A DNA stretch of 64,000 nucleotides from Pinus tabuliformis. Taxonomy: Eukaryota > Streptophyta > Pinopsida > Pinales > Pinaceae. This document shows, piece after piece, positions 11,967 to 23,918 of the stretch. Below the pieces are notes generated by a model. It saw nothing but the letters and a program-made list of their open reading frames with translations, ran no database searches and was not told where the DNA came from. A program made the translations under genes and the position numbers. The first letter of the stretch is position 1. The number at the start of each line of letters is the position of its first letter. The stretch is from the NCBI GenBank assembly GCA_031772625.1, contig CM062815.1:119420989-119484988 (forward strand), written 5' to 3'.

Positions 11967-11979
11967 GGCTCTGATACCA
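11967..11979 (-). promoter_or_regulatory. Viral tRNA-Met primer-binding site (copy C)
   Basis: On the - strand this reads TGGTATCAGAGCC, the caulimovirid start point of minus-strand DNA and conventional position 1 of the genome. No LTR flanks it, which fits a pararetrovirus. Confidence 0.88.
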
Positions 11980-12657
11980 ATTTCTAGCAGGGGCTCCTGT
12001 CACGAGCTTGCTCTTTCTCTGTGTCTCTTCGTATCTTCCTGATAGCCAACTCCTAGTGAACCAGTTGTGAACCTACTCGGACCTTTCACACTCTGATGGC
12101 CTCAACAACGGCATCCACGCCTCCAAACGACCTTGGTGTCCCTTCGATCCTTTGGTGAACTTCCTGCGAACTTTGGACGAAAGCACAGAGAAAACTACTA
12201 CCACAGCGGAATTTATAAATGCACAGAGATACTCAAATAGCGGAATGGCATACTCATTTTATTTCAGAATGAAGAAAATCTTTACAGAATGCTCTCAGAG
12301 CTTTTTGCAGAAAAGATTCATTACAGAGATAGACTAAACTTGCATTTACCGGACTTTTCACTGTTCAGAAATGAACAAGTTACTACCGGAGGCTTTCTGG
12401 CGAGGTATAGACTCTGTCTTTGAATCAGACTTAACACCCAAAACTTGACTCTTCTAATGGTTTGGCCACTTTAGGTTCTCACCAGTGCCGAGCACACTGA
12501 TGCACAGGCTTCTCAAACCAACTAAGGACTTTGAGTGATTTCTCATGTTGCAAGCAGATCAGACTGATTGTCCGCAGATGCAGAGCAGGAGAACACTCGA
12601 CTCAAACACACACACAAAACTCTCAAATGCCAATACCCAACAAATGAACCTTACCCT

Positions 12658-12668
12658 CCTTATATAGG
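12658..12668 (-). promoter_or_regulatory. TATA box of the viral pregenomic promoter
   Basis: The - strand reads CCTATATAAGG. Transcription would start near 12630 and run toward the primer site at 11967, giving a leader of about 650 bases. Whether it is active is unknown. Confidence 0.6.
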
Positions 12669-13286
12669 ATGAGAAGGGGGGACAAACATTACTATTGGTC
12701 AGACAGAAATGACTTAAAGCTTAAAGAATCATTGCTTTTCAGTCTTTATCAGAGCGACGTCCGCACAAATATTCAAGTCCATAAGGCAGATCGAATAATT
12801 GCTTTCGGGTAACGCATGAGATATAGTCTGTAAAGTAGATTCATGTACCTAAAATAAATCTGACAGACATTATAGCTATCTACACAGTGTATACTTTTGT
12901 ACAAAAAGCCCACGTGAAAAGACTAGATGAGAATATTTACACTGTGGAAGCTTTTAAACAGTAAAGCCCATGGGAACTCTGGTCACAATTAAGCCCTTGT
13001 GACTGGTACGTAATCAAAATACAGTCAGATTAGGGAATCTTCCTCTTGTATAAAGTAGATCATCACATGCCTTTGTATAAATTCTCTAGACTATCATGGG
13101 TTTACCAGGTATGATTTGATGCTGGACCTTGGTTAAGACATACCATTCTAAGTTCTCTCTCATGTATTCCTGGAGGGAATAATTTGTCATGTGAAAAGGA
13201 TCCCATTCTTTGACTGTCATTTCTCTAACTGTGCTATAGATACGATGGAAACACTCTCCTATATTATTCTCAAAGCACTTGTAACA

Positions 13287-14196
13287 TTATTTTCTTTCAT
13301 AATTTTCATGATATACTGGATCAATGGTTGTTCTACTGACTCCATAGTCTATCCACCAGTTCTGAAACCATTCACATTGCAGATTTTTCTGGGATGCTGC
13401 TAGCGTACTGAATTTCAGCTTTGTATAATGGGTCTCATTTCTATCATCAACATTCAGGAAGTCCCACCAGACCTTTTTGTAACCTACAAAATCATAAACT
13501 GTGTCAGGGAATATTACCTTGGGATCATTTCTGGGCCATCGAGCACATGGTTGGACTTGAGATTGTCCTGGCTTTTCCCACAAATCTCTGGTTTTGTAGA
13601 TACAATAATAGCTTTCATAGATTCCTGTGCTGCAACCTCCATGGTACCAAATGCCTGCAATGTCATGAAAATTCATCTCCAGGGCCCGCCTTGCAGTTCC
13701 GACATCTGCTTTTGCCTTATCATACATCATATCATGAATCCATTATCTACCCTTTGGATACACCTTTCTTTCAGGTACATAGTGCTGGAGATCAATATGA
13801 GGCTGTAAGTTGGCGTCAAGGACTTTTGTGTTCCTTAATTTCCATGTGGGTCTCCAGTTGTCTCTGTAAGTATCCCAGTCTTGATCATCTGGAATGGTTC
13901 TCAAGACTTCTTGTTTTTGGTGCTGGTCCCATTCAGTAATAATCATCATGACATGTGCTTCTTTCTGTTCAATGTACTCTTTGCTGAGGAAGTCTGGAAG
14001 ACAGTTGTCTTCTCGTTTGATGTGTTCTACAGAGAAATCAAAGTTTGCAAAGAGTGCCTGCCATCTGGCAAACTTAGCTTCTCCAGCTTTCTTGATGTCT
14101 TTTGATAAGACCTTCTTCATTGCTGATGCGTCCGTTCTGAGAAGAAATGGCTTGTTTATCAAGTATACTTCAAATTTGCTTATACAATTCCATGCA
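13287..14196 (-). pseudogene. Caulimovirid RNase H end and C-terminal extension (copy C)
   Basis: Reading on the - strand from 14196, the end of RNase H (an INKPFLLRTDAS block, then VEHIKRED and LPDFLS) continues without a frame break into a further region to 13743. After one TAA it runs 147 codons (13730-13287) to the stop. Copy A has its own stop (TAG) a codon away from this TAA, so each nonsense change is probably private and the ancestral pol ran through. This gives about 290 residues beyond RNase H. The extension is rich in Trp/Tyr (for example GIWYHGG, GIYESYYC, WFQNWW). GIYESY faintly recalls the viroplasmin fold, but I do not assign a function. It starts abruptly at 14196. Confidence 0.8.
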
Positions 14197-14479
14197 CATT
14201 AGTATGATAAGACACGGTGTTAATGATTTTGGAAGCATTCATAACACACCCTTAACGAGGTGTCCCCACAAATGCGCCACTAGTGGTGTTTCCTGTAAAT
14301 TTGTAGGAAGCATTGTCATACCATAAAGGAATTTAAAAAAATTGTAAAGATGGGAAAATTTAAGTCGAGTTATAGATTTTAATATGGTGAAATGAAAATA
14401 AGGAGGTAACAAAGAACTTGTTGGATTCTTCTCATTTGAGGAGGTTTGGTTTGGCTTGTCGAGAAAAAATTGAAATGTG
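14197..14479. other. Flank between viral cluster and LARD 1
   Basis: No gene or repeat structure seen. The last five bases (ATGTG, 14475-14479) are the left target duplication of the next element. Confidence 0.7.
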
Positions 14480-17400
14480 TGTTATCACTCAGGTTGTCCC
14501 TTTTGACTCCCAAAGGGATACAGCCGAGGTAACCACAAACCAATCTCTGGACTGCAGGTCCTAGCCTACCTGCAGTCAGAGAGGGCTCTCTCTTTAGGAT
14601 TTAGCTTTGTTTAAGGGATGATTTTAGGCTAGATATGATGCACATGGGTTTTGTTTGAGTTTGGTGGGATGGTTGATCTATTCAAGCAGAGTTGGCATAC
14701 AAAGTGTAAGAAGTTCAAACCATTGGGCATGGAGTCAATGAATGTGAACTGAAGGGTGCGTTTTCCTTGGCAGAAGAGGGGAATATGGAGCAGGATAGCT
14801 ACGCATGGCACAATGATTAAATGCTGCAACAAGGATGAAATGGAGGTTAGGGGATGAGAGGCAATTAAGGATCTCTCATCCAGCCAAAGAGGGAAAGTGG
14901 ATGAAGACTATATAGGAGCAATGAAGGATTCCTAAACAGCATTCAGAAATGAGAAATAGCTTAAACATGATAAATTAAGTATGCATATTTATCACTAATT
15001 CAGAGGAAAACATAGAAAAGCTACAAGAATTGAGCACAGAGGGCATGAAAGCCAGTTCTGATCTATTCCTTCTTCCTGCAACTTAGATTATGATATATAG
15101 ATGATACTGATACATATAAACTGATAAACAGAGGGAGGAAAGACTTATTGAACCATGAGCAAGCACATGAATTCCACATCAAAGCTCTTCAGCCATTGAA
15201 AACACAACCAGCCAGTTCAGATGCAAATATTCCAGCAATCTTTGATTACAGAAGTTCTTAAGCTTATAGCGCAAGTCTGGAATGAGAAATACAACCAACC
15301 AACCCTTTACACTATCCAGAGGGTGGTATAAATAGAGAAAATTTCTACAAAATATCTACAACAACAGATTTGATAGCAGATCTGGAGAAATGAATGCTTC
15401 TAACCTAACATTTATTGCAAATAAATGAAAGAATGCCTATCTAACAGCTGCGCAGGGAGCAACAACCATCAAGAATGAATAAATATTGGTCTTTTGAGCA
15501 ATGCGCTGGCATTTCTGCAATAACTGTGCCTTGGGACTTGCTGGGCTGCTCATATGTGTCTTTGTACACTGTCTCTGCAAAATCTAGGCTTTAAACACTT
15601 GAATTGCCAATCTAGGCGGTTCTGCTGCTGTAGAGTGGCTTTAATGCTCATAACTGTGATCTGGTGGGCTTTGATGGCTTCGAGCTGCTTTATTGACTTT
15701 GATGGGGGCCTCTTTAATGTTTCTGCTGCTTCGGGCTGCTGATATTTTGATCTGATACTCTTTGCCGCTTCCTCTGATACACTTTGACACTGAATCAGGC
15801 CACTTTCTCTCTCTGATACTCTTTAACTGTCTAATCGCCCCTTTATCTGCCAATTTAATGCAAGAATAACTGCTGCAAATTCTTCCATGGCCTTTGGGAT
15901 GCTATCGGCGCTTGGCTGATAAAAAATGATGCTTAAATCTTCAGAAAATGCTGCGAAACGGAGGAGAAATGCATGCTAATAGATTGCTGAGGCAAAACCA
16001 TGCGTTTGGATGTATTATGGGCATGAAGCGATTTCAAAATAGCTAAGGAAAGCATCGTTCCTTTGCAGTTGTGGCGGGCGGGAGCACTGTATAAACAAAA
16101 CTTTAACAAATGCCCCTTTCCTTATAATGCGCGAATGCTTAAAAAACATGAATTTTCATTGAAAATTGGCACTGCCGCAACCTTGTGAATTCTATTAAAT
16201 CATGGTCGTTGGATCGTGAGAAGGCAGATCCAACGACTGGCGCTAAATCGGCGATCGGCGGATCCCAAACCATAATGCCTCCGATGAGTGATGAACCCCG
16301 CGGACCCGAAATGCATTATAGGCTCCCTTTTGATTTATATCGGGTCCGGCCCATCGGCGAACTCTTATCGGTGGATTTGAATGAAAATGGGTCATCGGAC
16401 CCGAAATCCCTTTCAACTGTTCTTTATAATTTATCGGATCCGGATATGGGGCACACAGTACCAATCTTTGCGGACCCAAAATGCTTATAGGCTCTTTCTT
16501 TATGGAGATCGGGTCCGGCCCATCGACGAGCCCAACTCGACGGATTTTAATAAAAATGATAAGCGGACCCGAAACCCATTCAAACTGCATTTATATACCA
16601 TTTCGGCTCCGGCCCGTCGGGAGACTTCTTTTCGCTGCACTAGGGGCCCTTACGGACCTGAAAACTTTATAAGCCGCGCCTTATATCTTTTCGGCTCCGC
16701 CTAGTCGGAGCCATATATAGGAATGAAGCGATAAAACATTAGCCATTGATCTGGGGCCCAAATGGATGGCTGATATTTGGTCGGCGTTTCGCTGTCGGAG
16801 CAAGCTGGGGGCGGGACATTATATACATATGACTGCCAATGCGATATCGCAATCGGCGATCGACGGACCATTTGTCGGGCTTATATACATTGTTTGCAAC
16901 TATGCGATACGCCGATTGGCGAAATCGCAATCGGCCTTTATTGATCGGACTCCCATATATGCATTGTGTTAACACATGACTCCCCTCCCGACTGCGATAT
17001 CGCATCGGAGGGGGTCCAAATAGAACTCTTTTGCAATCAGAGCAAGGCCCAAGGTAAGTGATGCGGGCTTTTATGACCGCAGGCAGAATTTTTGATGTTT
17101 TGAAGGGATTTCAAGGCATCGGAAGGGGTCCGAAAGCCCAAAAAGGGATTTTTCATGCCTTGGAAGGATTCCAAAGGCACCTGGGAGGATTTTTATGTGT
17201 TTTGAGAGGGGTTTAATGGCCTTTAAAAGGGTTTGTGCCTTGGAAAAGGTAGAAACAAGGCCAAAAGATGTTTTTTTAAACATATGAAGGGAATTTATGC
17301 TTTGTGAAGGAATCACAAAGCACTAGAGGGGTTTTATAGAGTGATGAAGGGCTTTATGCATCAGAAGGAGTTCGAAATGCATCTGGAAGATGGTTAGAGG

Positions 17401-18014
17401 AGGGCAGTGTGGGTTCTTGCTGAGTTTTTGATAAACTTAGCAATTCCCGAGGATGTATATGGTTATCGTTCAACTAGGGGGAGGGGATAAGTATATAGGG
17501 GAGTAATATACATAGCTTTAGTAGGGGAAGGGGAAATAGATAGGGAGCTACATAGTAATAGTTAATATGACAATGATGAGAAAAAGCGCTAAGTATGATG
17601 TCTTAGGCTATCAAATGGGGGAAAATGACTGATAGAAGAAGTGTGAACATTCCTTGAGTGAAGCAGATCTTCACCAAGGCAAATGATATGGAGAATGATG
17701 AAACTAAGAGGTATCAAGCAGATCTTGACCTCTTTAGGGGAATTTAGTGAGTGACTTGGGAAAAAGGAAGAAGGGAGGAGTTAGACATGCCTCGCTTGAA
17801 GTCCTCCAACTGAAAAACTTCCTCAAACCAAAAAATGGATTGCTTATCAAAATTGGAACACAACAGTGGCAGTGAGACTAGCACACTCTCATGGACACTT
17901 CTTTGGCCATCTGTAGCAAATATGGAGCATTGCAGCATGCATAGTACGACATATTTGGCATGTAAAAATGTCGATCATGAAAGATGATCAACCTGCTGCA
18001 GCAGGAGGCTAACA
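14480..18014 (-). repeat. LTR of LARD 1 (left copy, 3' LTR in element sense)
   Basis: It matches 20374-23913 throughout with scattered substitutions and small indels. Short open frames on both strands (for example 16185-16490 + and 16243-16590 -) recur in both LTRs but overlap on opposite strands and follow an internal repeat, so I do not call them genes. A plant-type TATAAATAG motif lies near 15340 on the + strand, opposite to the element's sense. Confidence 0.93.
16230..16990. repeat. GC-rich internal subrepeats in the LARD 1 LTR
   Basis: Diverged units of roughly 150-190 bp share 'cggacccgaaat' and 'atcgggtccggcccatcgg', followed by CGAT-rich segments such as 'gcgatatcgcaatcgg'. The same block is at 22120-22880 in the other LTR. 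CpG-dense stretches have survived although methylated repeats usually lose CpG, which suggests a fairly recent insertion (inference). Confidence 0.7.
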
Positions 18015-18031
18015 GTGACTCCACTTGGGGA
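18015..18031 (+). promoter_or_regulatory. Mirrored primer-site-like motif at the 3' end of the LARD 1 internal domain
   Basis: GTGACTCCACTTGGGGA abuts the left LTR on the + strand. It matches the element's primer site (20353-20370, - strand) except for one extra T, but in inverted orientation. A polypurine tract would be expected here and is not obvious. Confidence 0.75.
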
Positions 18032-18147
18032 TGGCTTTTCCTTGTGAAAAGCCAAGAACAGCAGGTCAGACTGCCTTGTATTCAATTGTTTCTGTATTCT
18101 GCAAAATTCCCTTTGGCTAGCTTATTGATCCTACCTACCTACCTACT

Positions 18148-20154
18148 CTAACCAACACTTACTTTGCTGTTTGGTGAAGTGAAATAGCCAATGCAGCCAC
18201 TTAAGCAATAAAAACATGAGTGGGTTTGCTGCTTGTGCTTGCTGGTGAGACCAACTGAGATCTTGCAATTTGATATGGCTTTGTTAATCTTTGAGAAGAT
18301 CAGGAAGCTACTGACCTCCTTCGCTATGTTTAAACATTGTACAAAACTATCCTGCAACATATATATACAATTTCTGGGTCGAAATAAAGAACTGTATAAA
18401 AGTTTGGGACAACTATCATGCTTTGAAATAGAGAAATCATTAACAACTTGATACTGAGCCTTGCAGCCTGCTAATGGAGAAGAGTGCTGATCTCTTTCAT
18501 TATTCTGCCTGCCAGTAGATGGGTCATTCAAAACTTGCAAAGGTGCTTGCAATTTATTACAATCTGGTTCGAATAGGACTTGACTGATCTGCGCAGGCTT
18601 CTCCTCTTCTTCTTCTTCGAATAACTCAGATGGCTAAAAACAAAGAGGCAGGGGATCCACTTGGATCATTTGATCATATGATGCTGCTTCTAAGTCTTCC
18701 TCAATCTGATATTCGATGGCTCTTTGGGGCTACAAAAGTAGAGGCAATACCTTTGGAACAATATTTTGATTAAACTCCAGGCGGTCAATAGCAACACAAG
18801 GTGACACTTGATCATACACATCATGATAATTATCCTTGATAAATTGAAACGAATCAAAACAAAATGGTAAAGTTCCTTCACTGAAATCAAAATTTTCTGC
18901 GCTTTCCTCCTTTACTTCATAGTTGAACTGGGCAAGCTGATCATTACATTCAAGCTGTTGAGCCTGAACTTCGCTTCCTGCCAAAATAGGATATGATTCC
19001 TCTGCAAAGCTGATTTGGTCGTTAGGCTCATAATCATCATCATACATATCATATTTGGGCAGACAGTTGAAAGGAGAGAAGCTATTATATTCACACAGTA
19101 TATCAGGAGACTCCTCCTTCATATATGGCTCTATGAATATGTCATCTGATTTGTGGTAGGTTTGTTCGTGAATCTCACTACTTTCCTCTTGCATAACAGA
19201 TGTGTCCTGGCGCTCTAAACTTTCTACTTTCATTGTGATCAACTGCATCATTTCTTCTGACTTTTGTAACACACTATGAAGTCTTTCTTTTTGCTCTGCC
19301 TTGCACTGTTCTTCCCTCCTCTTTAGATTTGCCTCCACGTCCACGGCTACGTCCTGCATCTGTTTCAAAGTGGACGGGGATCTTTCTCTCAAACGAAATT
19401 CCATTTCTGGATCAAAAGCTCTTGGATATTGCAATAGAGCTAGATCAGGGGGAGGCCTAATATTCAATGGCATAGAGAGATAGACTTGATTGAATCGATC
19501 AGAAAATTGCTGAACCGACTCATTTGGAAGCCTTTTTAACTCATCATAGTCTTGAATGAGTGAGAGGAAACTAACTTTGATCATCCATCTATCAAGGAAG
19601 AGCTTGGAACACTGCTAAAGATTTGAGATGCTGGCCTCAGGCAATGCTTTAAACCAAGTCCTAACTTCGCCTTGCAAAGAAAGGGCAAACAGTCTAAGAC
19701 TAACATCTTCATCTTCCACTTTGAATATATTAAGATAATCTTCAAAATCCTGGATATGTTTCTGGGTAGTAATACCATTCTCTCCATCAAATCTAGGGAG
19801 ATACTCAGGATGATTTGCAGGCAGAGGATTGAGCACGGGAGGCAAAATGAGAGGCTTATATCTATCAGGAACTTTACGAGACACAGGAGTATATACAGGA
19901 ACTGTAAGACTGGGCTCTATTTTTGGTTCCTCCTTGGCTGTATGATGATCTTCAACAACATTTGAAGACTGCTGCTCTAATGTGCAAGGAGGCTTTTCAA
20001 CAAAATTTTCCAAAGGAAAAACATAAAAATCTGATATAGAATCGTCTTTAAAATACAATATACACAACAAAACTTTATGGAGAAAAAACATGACCTCTTG
20101 GATAGTAATCCAGGTCAAAAGCCTGATCTGCTCATATATCTCTTTTAGGTTCAT
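18148..20154 (-). pseudogene. gag: LARD 1 gag-like polyprotein with three amber interruptions
   Basis: A single - strand frame of 669 codons from ATG at 20154 to TAG at 18148. It is interrupted only by TAG at 19615-19617, 18730-18732 and 18634-18636. Around residues 110-240 it has the Ty3/gypsy gag pattern: PRFDGENG, then HIQDFEDYL, then LQGEVRTWFKALP, then SVQQFSDRFNQVY. An Arg/Lys/Glu-rich helical stretch follows and then a long acidic Ser/Glu/Asp region. There is no zinc knuckle and no protease. The coding product would package the element RNA in particles made with a helper. ATG 20154 was chosen as the first Met downstream of the primer site that gives this frame. Confidence 0.85.
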
Positions 20155-20352
20155 TTCTCTAGTGGAGTCTTTATTATGAGGATGATGTGGAGTCGCCAGG
20201 TGGATGAATTAACCTTGAAGTGCCTGATCGCTGTCCACCGTCACAGATCAGAGCTAAACATGAGAAGCTCTGAAGAAAAGGAACACTTTCTCCAGAAAAC
20301 AAGGCAAACTGGTCAAAATTGGGGGTTTACAGTAATAAACCAATGATTCAGG

Positions 20353-20370
20353 TCCCCAGTGGAGTCACCA
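20353..20370 (-). promoter_or_regulatory. Primer-binding site of LARD 1
   Basis: The - strand reads TGGTGACTCCACTGGGGA, three bases after the LTR end. It matches the 18-base site of LARD 2 (33183-33200) at 16 positions. It resembles the tRNA-Arg-type sites of Tat/Ogre gypsy elements (recalled, not checked). Confidence 0.8.
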
Positions 20371-20373
20371 TTA

Positions 20374-23300
20374 TGTTATCACTCAAGTTGTCTCTTTTGA
20401 CTCCCAAAGGGATACGGCCGAGGTAACCACAAACCAATCTCTGGACTGCAGGTCCTAGCCTACCTGCAGTCAGAGAGAGCTCTCTCTTTAGGATTTAGCT
20501 TTGTTTAAGGGATGATTTTAGGCTAGATATGATGCACATGGGTTTTGTTTGAGTTTGGTGGGTTGGTTGATCTATTCAAGCAGAGTTGGCATACAAAGTG
20601 TAAGAAGTTCAAACCATTGGGCATGGAGTCAATGAATGTGAACTGAAGGGTGCATTTTACTTGGCAGAAGAGGGGAATATGGAGCAGGATAGCTACGCAT
20701 GGCACAATGATTAAATGCTGCAACAAGGATGAAATGGAGGTTAGGGGATGAGAGGCAATTAAGGATCTCTCATCCAGCCAAAGAGGGAAAGTGGATGAAG
20801 ACTATATAGGAGCAATGAAGGATTCCTAAACAACATTCAGAAATGAGAAATAGCTTAAACATGATCAATTAAGTATGCATATTTATCACTAATTCAGAGG
20901 AAAACATAGAAAAGTTACAAGAATTGAGCACAGAGGGCATGAAAGCCAGTTCTGATCTATTCCTTCTTCCTGCAACTTAGATTATGATATATAGATGATA
21001 CTGATACATATAAACTGATAAACAGAGGGAGGAAAGACTTATTGAACCATGAGCAAGCACATGAATTCCACATCAAAGCTCTTCAGCCATTGAAAGCACA
21101 ACTAGCTAGTTCAGATGCAAATATTCCAGCAATCTTTGATTACAGAAGTTCTTAAGCTTATAGTGCGAGTCTGGAATGATAAATACAACGAACCAACCCT
21201 TTACACTATCCAGAGGGTGGTATAAATAGAGAAAATATCTACAAAATATCTACAACAGCAGATCTGATAGTAGATCTGGAGAAATGAATGCTTCTAACCT
21301 AACATTTATTGCAAATAAATGAAAGAATGCCTATCTAACAGCTGCGCAGGGAGCAACAGCCATCAAGAATGAATAAATATTGGTCTTTTGAGCAATGCGC
21401 TGGCACTTCTGCAATAACTGTGCCTTGGGACTTGCTGCGCTGCTCATATGTGTCATTGTACACTGTCTCTGCAAAATCTGGGCTTTAAACACTTGAAGTG
21501 CCCCTCTAGGCGGTTCTGCTGCTGTAGAGTGGCTTTAATGCTCATAACTGTGATCTGGTGGGCTTTGATGGCTCTAAGCTGCTTTATTGAATTTGATGGG
21601 GGCCTCTTTAATGTTCTGCTGCTTCGGGCTGCTGATATTTTGATCTGATACTCTTTGCCGCTTCCTCTGATACACTTTGACACTGAATCAGACCACTTTC
21701 TCTCTCTGATACTCTTTAACTGTCTAATATCCCCTTTATCTGCCAATTTAATGCAAGAATAACTGCTGCAAATGCTTCTGTGGCCTTTGGGATGCTATCG
21801 GCACTTGGCCAATAAAAAATGATGCTTAAATCTTCAAAAAATGCTGCGAAACGGAGGAGAAATGCATGCTAATAGATTGGTGAGGCAAAACCATGTGTTT
21901 GGATGTATTATGGGCATGAAGCGATTTCAAAATAGCCAAGGAAAGCATCATTCCTTTGCAGTTGTGGCGGGCGAGAGCACTGTATAAACAAAACTTTAAC
22001 AAATGCCCCTTTCCTTATAACGCGCGAATGCTTAAAAACATGAATTTTCATTGAAAATTGGCACTGCCGCAACCTTGTGAATTCTATTAAATCATGGCCG
22101 TTGGATCGCGAGAAGGCAGATCCAATGACTGGCGCTAAATCGGCGATCGGCGGATCCCAAACCATAATGCCTCCGATGAGCGATGAACCTCGCGGACCCG
22201 AAATGCATTATAGGCTCCCTTTTGATTTATATCGGGTCCGGCCCATCGGCGAACTCTTATCGGTGGATTTGAATGAAAATGGGTCATCGGACCCGAAATC
22301 CCTTTCAACTGCTCTTTATAATTTATCGGATCCGGATATGGGGCGCACAATACCAATCTTTGCGGACCCAAAATGCTTATAGGTTCTTTCTTTATGGAGA
22401 TCGGGTCCGGCCCATTGGCGAGCCCAACTCGACAGATTTTAATAAAAATGATAAGCGGACCCGAAAACCATTCAAATTGCATTTATATACCATTTCGGCT
22501 CCAGCCCATCGGGAGCCTTCTTTTCGCTACACTAGGGGCCCTTACGGACCCAAAAACTTTATAAGCCGTGCCTTATATCTTTTCGGCTCCGCCCAGTCGG
22601 AGCCATATATAGGAATGAAGCGATAAAACATTAGCCATTGATCTGGGGCCCAAATGGATGGCTGAGATTTGGTTGGCGTTTCGCTGTCGGAGCAAGCTGG
22701 GGGCAGGACATTATATACATATGACTGCCGATGCGATATCGCAATCAGCGATCGGCGGACCATTTGTTGGGCTTATATACATTGTTTGCAACTATGCGAT
22801 ACGCCGATCGGCGAAATCGCAATCGGCCTTTATTGATCAGACTCCCATATATGCATTGTGTTAACACACGACTCCCCTCCCGACTGCGATATCGCATCGG
22901 AGGGGGTCCAAATAGAACTCTTTTGCAATCGGAGCAAGGCCCAAGGTAAGTGATGCGAGCTTTTATGACCGCAGGCAGAATTTTTGATGTTTTGAAGGGA
23001 TTTCAAGGCATCGGAAGGGGTCCGAAAGCCCAAAAAGGGATTTTTCATGCCTTGGAAGGATTCCAAAGGCACCTGTAAGGATTTTTATGTGTTTTGAGAG
23101 GGGTTTAATGGCCTTTAAAAGGGTTTGTGCCTTGGAAAAGGTAGAAACAAGGCCAAAAGATGGTTTTTTATACATATGAAGGGAATTTATGCTTTGTGAA
23201 GGAATCAAAAAGCACTAGAGGGGTTGTATAGAGTGATGAAGGGCTTTATGCATCGGAGGGAGTCCAAAATGCATCTGGAAGATGGTTAGAGGAGGGCAGT

Positions 23301-23913
23301 GTGGGTTCTTACTGAGTTTCTGATAAACTTAGCAATTCCCGAGGATGTATATGGTTATCTTTCAACCAGGGGGAGGGGATAAGTATATAGGGGAGTAATA
23401 TACATAGCTTTAGTAGGGGAAGGGGAAATAGATAGGGAGCTACATAGTAAAGTTAATAGTTAATATGACAATGATGAGAAAAAGCGCTAAGTATGATGTC
23501 ATAGGCTATCAAATGGGGGAAAATGACTGATAGAAGAAGTGTGAACATTCCTTGAGTGAAGCAGATCTTCACCAAGGCAAATGATATGGAGAATGATGAA
23601 ACTAAGAGGTATCAAGTAGATCTTGACCTCTTTAGGGGAAGTTAGTGAGTGACTTGGGGAAAAAGGAAGAAGGGAGGAGTTAGACATGCCTCGCTTGAAG
23701 TCCTCCAACTGAAAAATTGCCTCAAACCAAAAAATGGATTTCTTATCAATATTGGAACACAGCAGTGGCAGTGAGACTAGCACACTCTCATGGACACTTC
23801 TTTGGCCATCTGTAGCAAATATGGAGCATTGCAGCATGCATAGTACGACATATTTGGCATGTAAAAATGTCGATCATGAAAGATGATTAACCCGCTGCAG
23901 CAGGAGGCTAACA
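20374..23913 (-). repeat. LTR of LARD 1 (right copy, 5' LTR in element sense)
   Basis: Partner of 14480-18014. It ends CTAACA at 23913 and is followed by the ATGTG target duplication (23914-23918). Confidence 0.93.
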
Positions 23914-23918
23914 ATGTG

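Larger units (their letters stand above)
11962..13286 (-). other. Caulimovirid intergenic/leader region (copy C)
   Basis: About 1.3 kb between the end of the pol frame (13287) and the primer site (11967) on the - strand. No domain-bearing frame is visible. It holds a TATA box (12658-12668), a CCAAT box about 30 bases upstream (near 12694-12698), and an AATAAA about 400 bases downstream (12258-12263). The order promoter, leader, primer site matches the large intergenic region of caulimovirids. Copies A and B lack it. Confidence 0.7.
1..14196. mobile_element. Cluster of endogenous caulimovirid (pararetrovirus) copies
   Basis: Three partial viral genome copies lie side by side. Copy A (1-411 and 5950 to about 7145, + strand) has reverse transcriptase, RNase H and a C-terminal region. 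Copy B (about 7150-11895, + strand) runs from an upstream region through coat protein, zinc knuckles, aspartic protease, reverse transcriptase and part of RNase H. Copy C (14196 back to 11962, - strand) holds the end of RNase H, the C-terminal region, the intergenic promoter region and the tRNA-Met primer site. All frames are broken by stops, indels or truncation, so these are fossils. No integrase or LTRs belong to it, as expected for Caulimoviridae. The family call is firm from gene order and motifs; the genus is not resolved. Confidence 0.85.
14480..23913 (-). mobile_element. LARD 1: gag-only LTR retrotransposon with 3.5-kb LTRs
   Basis: A 9434-bp element. LTRs at 14480-18014 (3535 bp) and 20374-23913 (3540 bp) are near-identical, begin TGTTATC and end CTAACA on the + strand, and are flanked by target duplication ATGTG (14475-14479 and 23914-23918). 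The 2359-bp internal domain has a primer site on the - strand (20353-20370) and one gag-like frame on the - strand. No protease, reverse transcriptase, RNase H or integrase is present, so it depends on an autonomous partner. Size and content fit a large retrotransposon derivative related to Ty3/gypsy. Confidence 0.92.

Noticed and set aside
12152-12337. 61-codon frame in the viral intergenic region
   Set aside because: Lies antisense to the proposed leader, has no domain and is short.
13421-14202. Long + strand frames opposite the viral pol tail (172, 126, 102 codons)
   Set aside because: They are antisense shadows of the - strand RNase H and C-terminal region, which show real motifs.
16185-16704. 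Overlapping 60-117 codon frames on both strands in the LARD 1 LTRs (also 22077-22626)
   Set aside because: They exist on both strands over a GC-rich subrepeat, show no domain, and follow the repeat period; open frames are expected by composition.
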